Positions 6,181-7,112 of a stretch of 7,112 nucleotides of DNA are shown here, one piece after another. The stretch lies in contig USJP01000078.1 in assembly GCA_900555105.1 (NCBI GenBank), positions 1 through 7,112 on the forward strand, in the 5' to 3' direction. Position numbers and translations under genes: made by a program. How positions within the stretch are numbered: the stretch's first letter is position 1; each line of letters starts with the position of its first letter. The notes below the pieces were generated by a model. The model ran no database searches, was not told the DNA's origin, and was given only the letters and a program-made list of their open reading frames with translations. Origin of the DNA: an uncultured Coriobacteriaceae bacterium. Lineage in GTDB: Bacteria > Actinomycetota > Coriobacteriia > Coriobacteriales > UMGS124.

Positions 6181-7112
6181 CTAGATGCGCTTCACAAGCC
6201 TGCAGATGCGACGCGCGGTGCCAAGCGGAGAGCCGCCGGAGGGCGCAACCTCGATATCGGCCCACGCATGGTACAGGTCGGCTCGCTCGACGCGCAGGCG
6301 CTCGAGGCCTTTGGCCTGGCTGAGCGGGCGCCCCTCCACGGCGAGGTTATCAGATGGGTCGTCGACAAGGCCGCGCGTAAGAAGCACCACCGGGCCGTTT
6401 TGCTCGAGGAAGAACCTGTTCTCAGGACGCGTGACGACACCGCCGCCCGTGGCGACCACGCGACCTGGGCAAGACGTAGCCTGCGCAACGCAGCGCGTCT
6501 CAATGGCGCGGAAACCTTCCTCCCCCAGCTCCTCGAAAATCTGCGGGATGGGCATGCCGGCCTCTAACTGCACCATTTCGTCGGTGTCGACAAACTCAAA
6601 ACCGAGCATCTCGGCCAAAAGCATGCCTGTGCGCGTCTTGCCCGAGCCCGGCATACCGATAAGGCTCACGACGCCCAGCTCGGCGCGCATCTGCGCAAGG
6701 ACGCCCTCCTCGATGTCATCGAGGCGATCGACACTCAAAAAGAGATCGCTTGAACGCTTGGCCTGGGCCACAAGCATGGAAAGGCCACCCGCGCACGCAA
6801 GACCACGAGCGCGGCCCTCCTGGATGAGGCGGGTCCTCAGCGGGTTGTAGACGAGGTCGCACACATAGCGCAGCGCCGGAAAACGGTCGAGGTCGACAAG
6901 CATGTCGTCGTCGGCATGGGGATACATGCCGACCGGGGTCGCGTTGACGATGAGGACAACCTCGGCGCGCAAGGCGTCGGCCTGAGCAATCTGAGAGGGA
7001 CTGACAGCGGTGTCGTCTCCGGCGAGGGCCGCAAAGGTCAGCTCGCCTTTGCGAGAAGCGCTCACCACAAGGGAGGCGCCCCGGTCGGCGAGCACGGCGC
7101 GAACCGTCGCGG
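6181..7112 (-). CDS. Shikimate dehydrogenase-shikimate kinase fusion (AroE-AroK), 5' end cut off
   Basis: One open frame runs from the right edge to the stop at 6181-6183 and joins two shikimate enzymes. GTG at 7095 is internal, since the frame stays open to 7112 (codons ATVRA precede it). Counting that GTG as residue 1, positions 1-120 are the end of AroE: the NADP-binding part with 'SASR', then 'VNATPVGM' (50-57), 'DLVYNPLRT' (80-88) and 'GGLSMLVAQA' (103-112). Positions 140-304 are AroK: Walker A 'GMPGSGKT' (147-154), 'FVDTDEMV' (168-175), 'GFRAIE' (194-199), 'ATGGGVV' (215-221), lid 'EGRPLS' (254-259) and 'ERADLY' (270-275). Together they reduce 3-dehydroshikimate to shikimate and phosphorylate it. 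The AroE catalytic Lys and Asp lie beyond the window. No stop or frameshift separates the halves. It is followed by aroQ. Confidence 0.93.
   Translation of the reverse strand, partial: ATVRAVLADRGASLVVSASRKGELTFAALAGDDTAVSPSQIAQADALRAEVVLIVNATPVGMYPHADDDMLVDLDRFPALRYVCDLVYNPLRTRLIQEGRARGLACAGGLSMLVAQAKRSSDLFLSVDRLDDIEEGVLAQMRAELGVVSLIGMPGSGKTRTGMLLAEMLGFEFVDTDEMVQLEAGMPIPQIFEELGEEGFRAIETRCVAQATSCPGRVVATGGGVVTRPENRFFLEQNGPVVLLTRGLVDDPSDNLAVEGRPLSQAKGLERLRVERADLYHAWADIEVAPSGGSPLGTARRICRLVKRI

Noticed and set aside
4867..6323. Overlapping + strand frames (4867-5616, 5532-6323, 6097-6567) opposite pyrE, aroQ and aroK
   Set aside because: All are antisense to well-supported genes and have no family resemblance; one also runs through the aroQ terminator.
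1..7112. Search for tRNA/rRNA genes, CRISPR arrays, IS ends, toxin-antitoxin or defence genes
   Set aside because: None was seen; nearly all sequence is explained by seven core-metabolism or housekeeping-type genes and short gaps.

Overview
The window is a GC-rich stretch of bacterial chromosome holding core metabolism. One gene runs on the + strand at the left edge and the other six run on the - strand. Base composition, clear Shine-Dalgarno sites, the AroE-AroK fusion, the large U32/DUF3656 protein and the acyl-CoA ligase suggest an anaerobic, gut-type Actinobacterium, most likely a Coriobacteriia (Olsenella/Collinsella-like). This assignment rests on family resemblance only, not on any search.

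Layout from left to right. At 1-1459 (+) is the 3' part of a U32 peptidase-family protein related to RlhA, open at the left edge. It converges on a two-gene - strand unit: an AMP-forming acyl-CoA ligase (1862-3499) followed 17 bp later by a small acidic DUF1292 protein (1503-1844). Upstream of that unit, 3500-3610 holds the terminator of the next gene and a possible promoter for the ligase. Next are ilvE, a branched-chain aminotransferase (3611-4657), a 263-bp regulatory-looking gap with a strong hairpin and a repeat-flanked promoter candidate, and pyrE (4921-5556). A 152-bp gap with a clean intrinsic terminator follows. Last is an aromatic-pathway unit: aroQ (5709-6158), preceded on its own strand by an AroE-AroK fusion (6181 to beyond 7112) cut by the right edge.

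In transcription order on the - strand there appear to be four units: [aroE-aroK fusion, aroQ], terminator; [pyrE]; [ilvE], terminator; [acyl-CoA ligase, DUF1292]. The aro unit encodes three shikimate-pathway steps: dehydroquinate to dehydroshikimate, then shikimate, then shikimate-3-phosphate. PyrE makes OMP for pyrimidines and IlvE handles the last step of Leu/Ile/Val synthesis or the first step of their breakdown. The ligase probably activates a carboxylic acid whose identity the sequence does not reveal.

No tRNA, rRNA, CRISPR array, insertion sequence, prophage or defence gene was seen. No undescribed system stands out. The most interesting signals are regulatory: the hairpin and the direct repeats in front of ilvE, and a small inverted repeat over the ligase promoter candidate. 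Promoter calls are by eye. The longest gene-free stretch is 4658-4920; no gap exceeds 300 bases.
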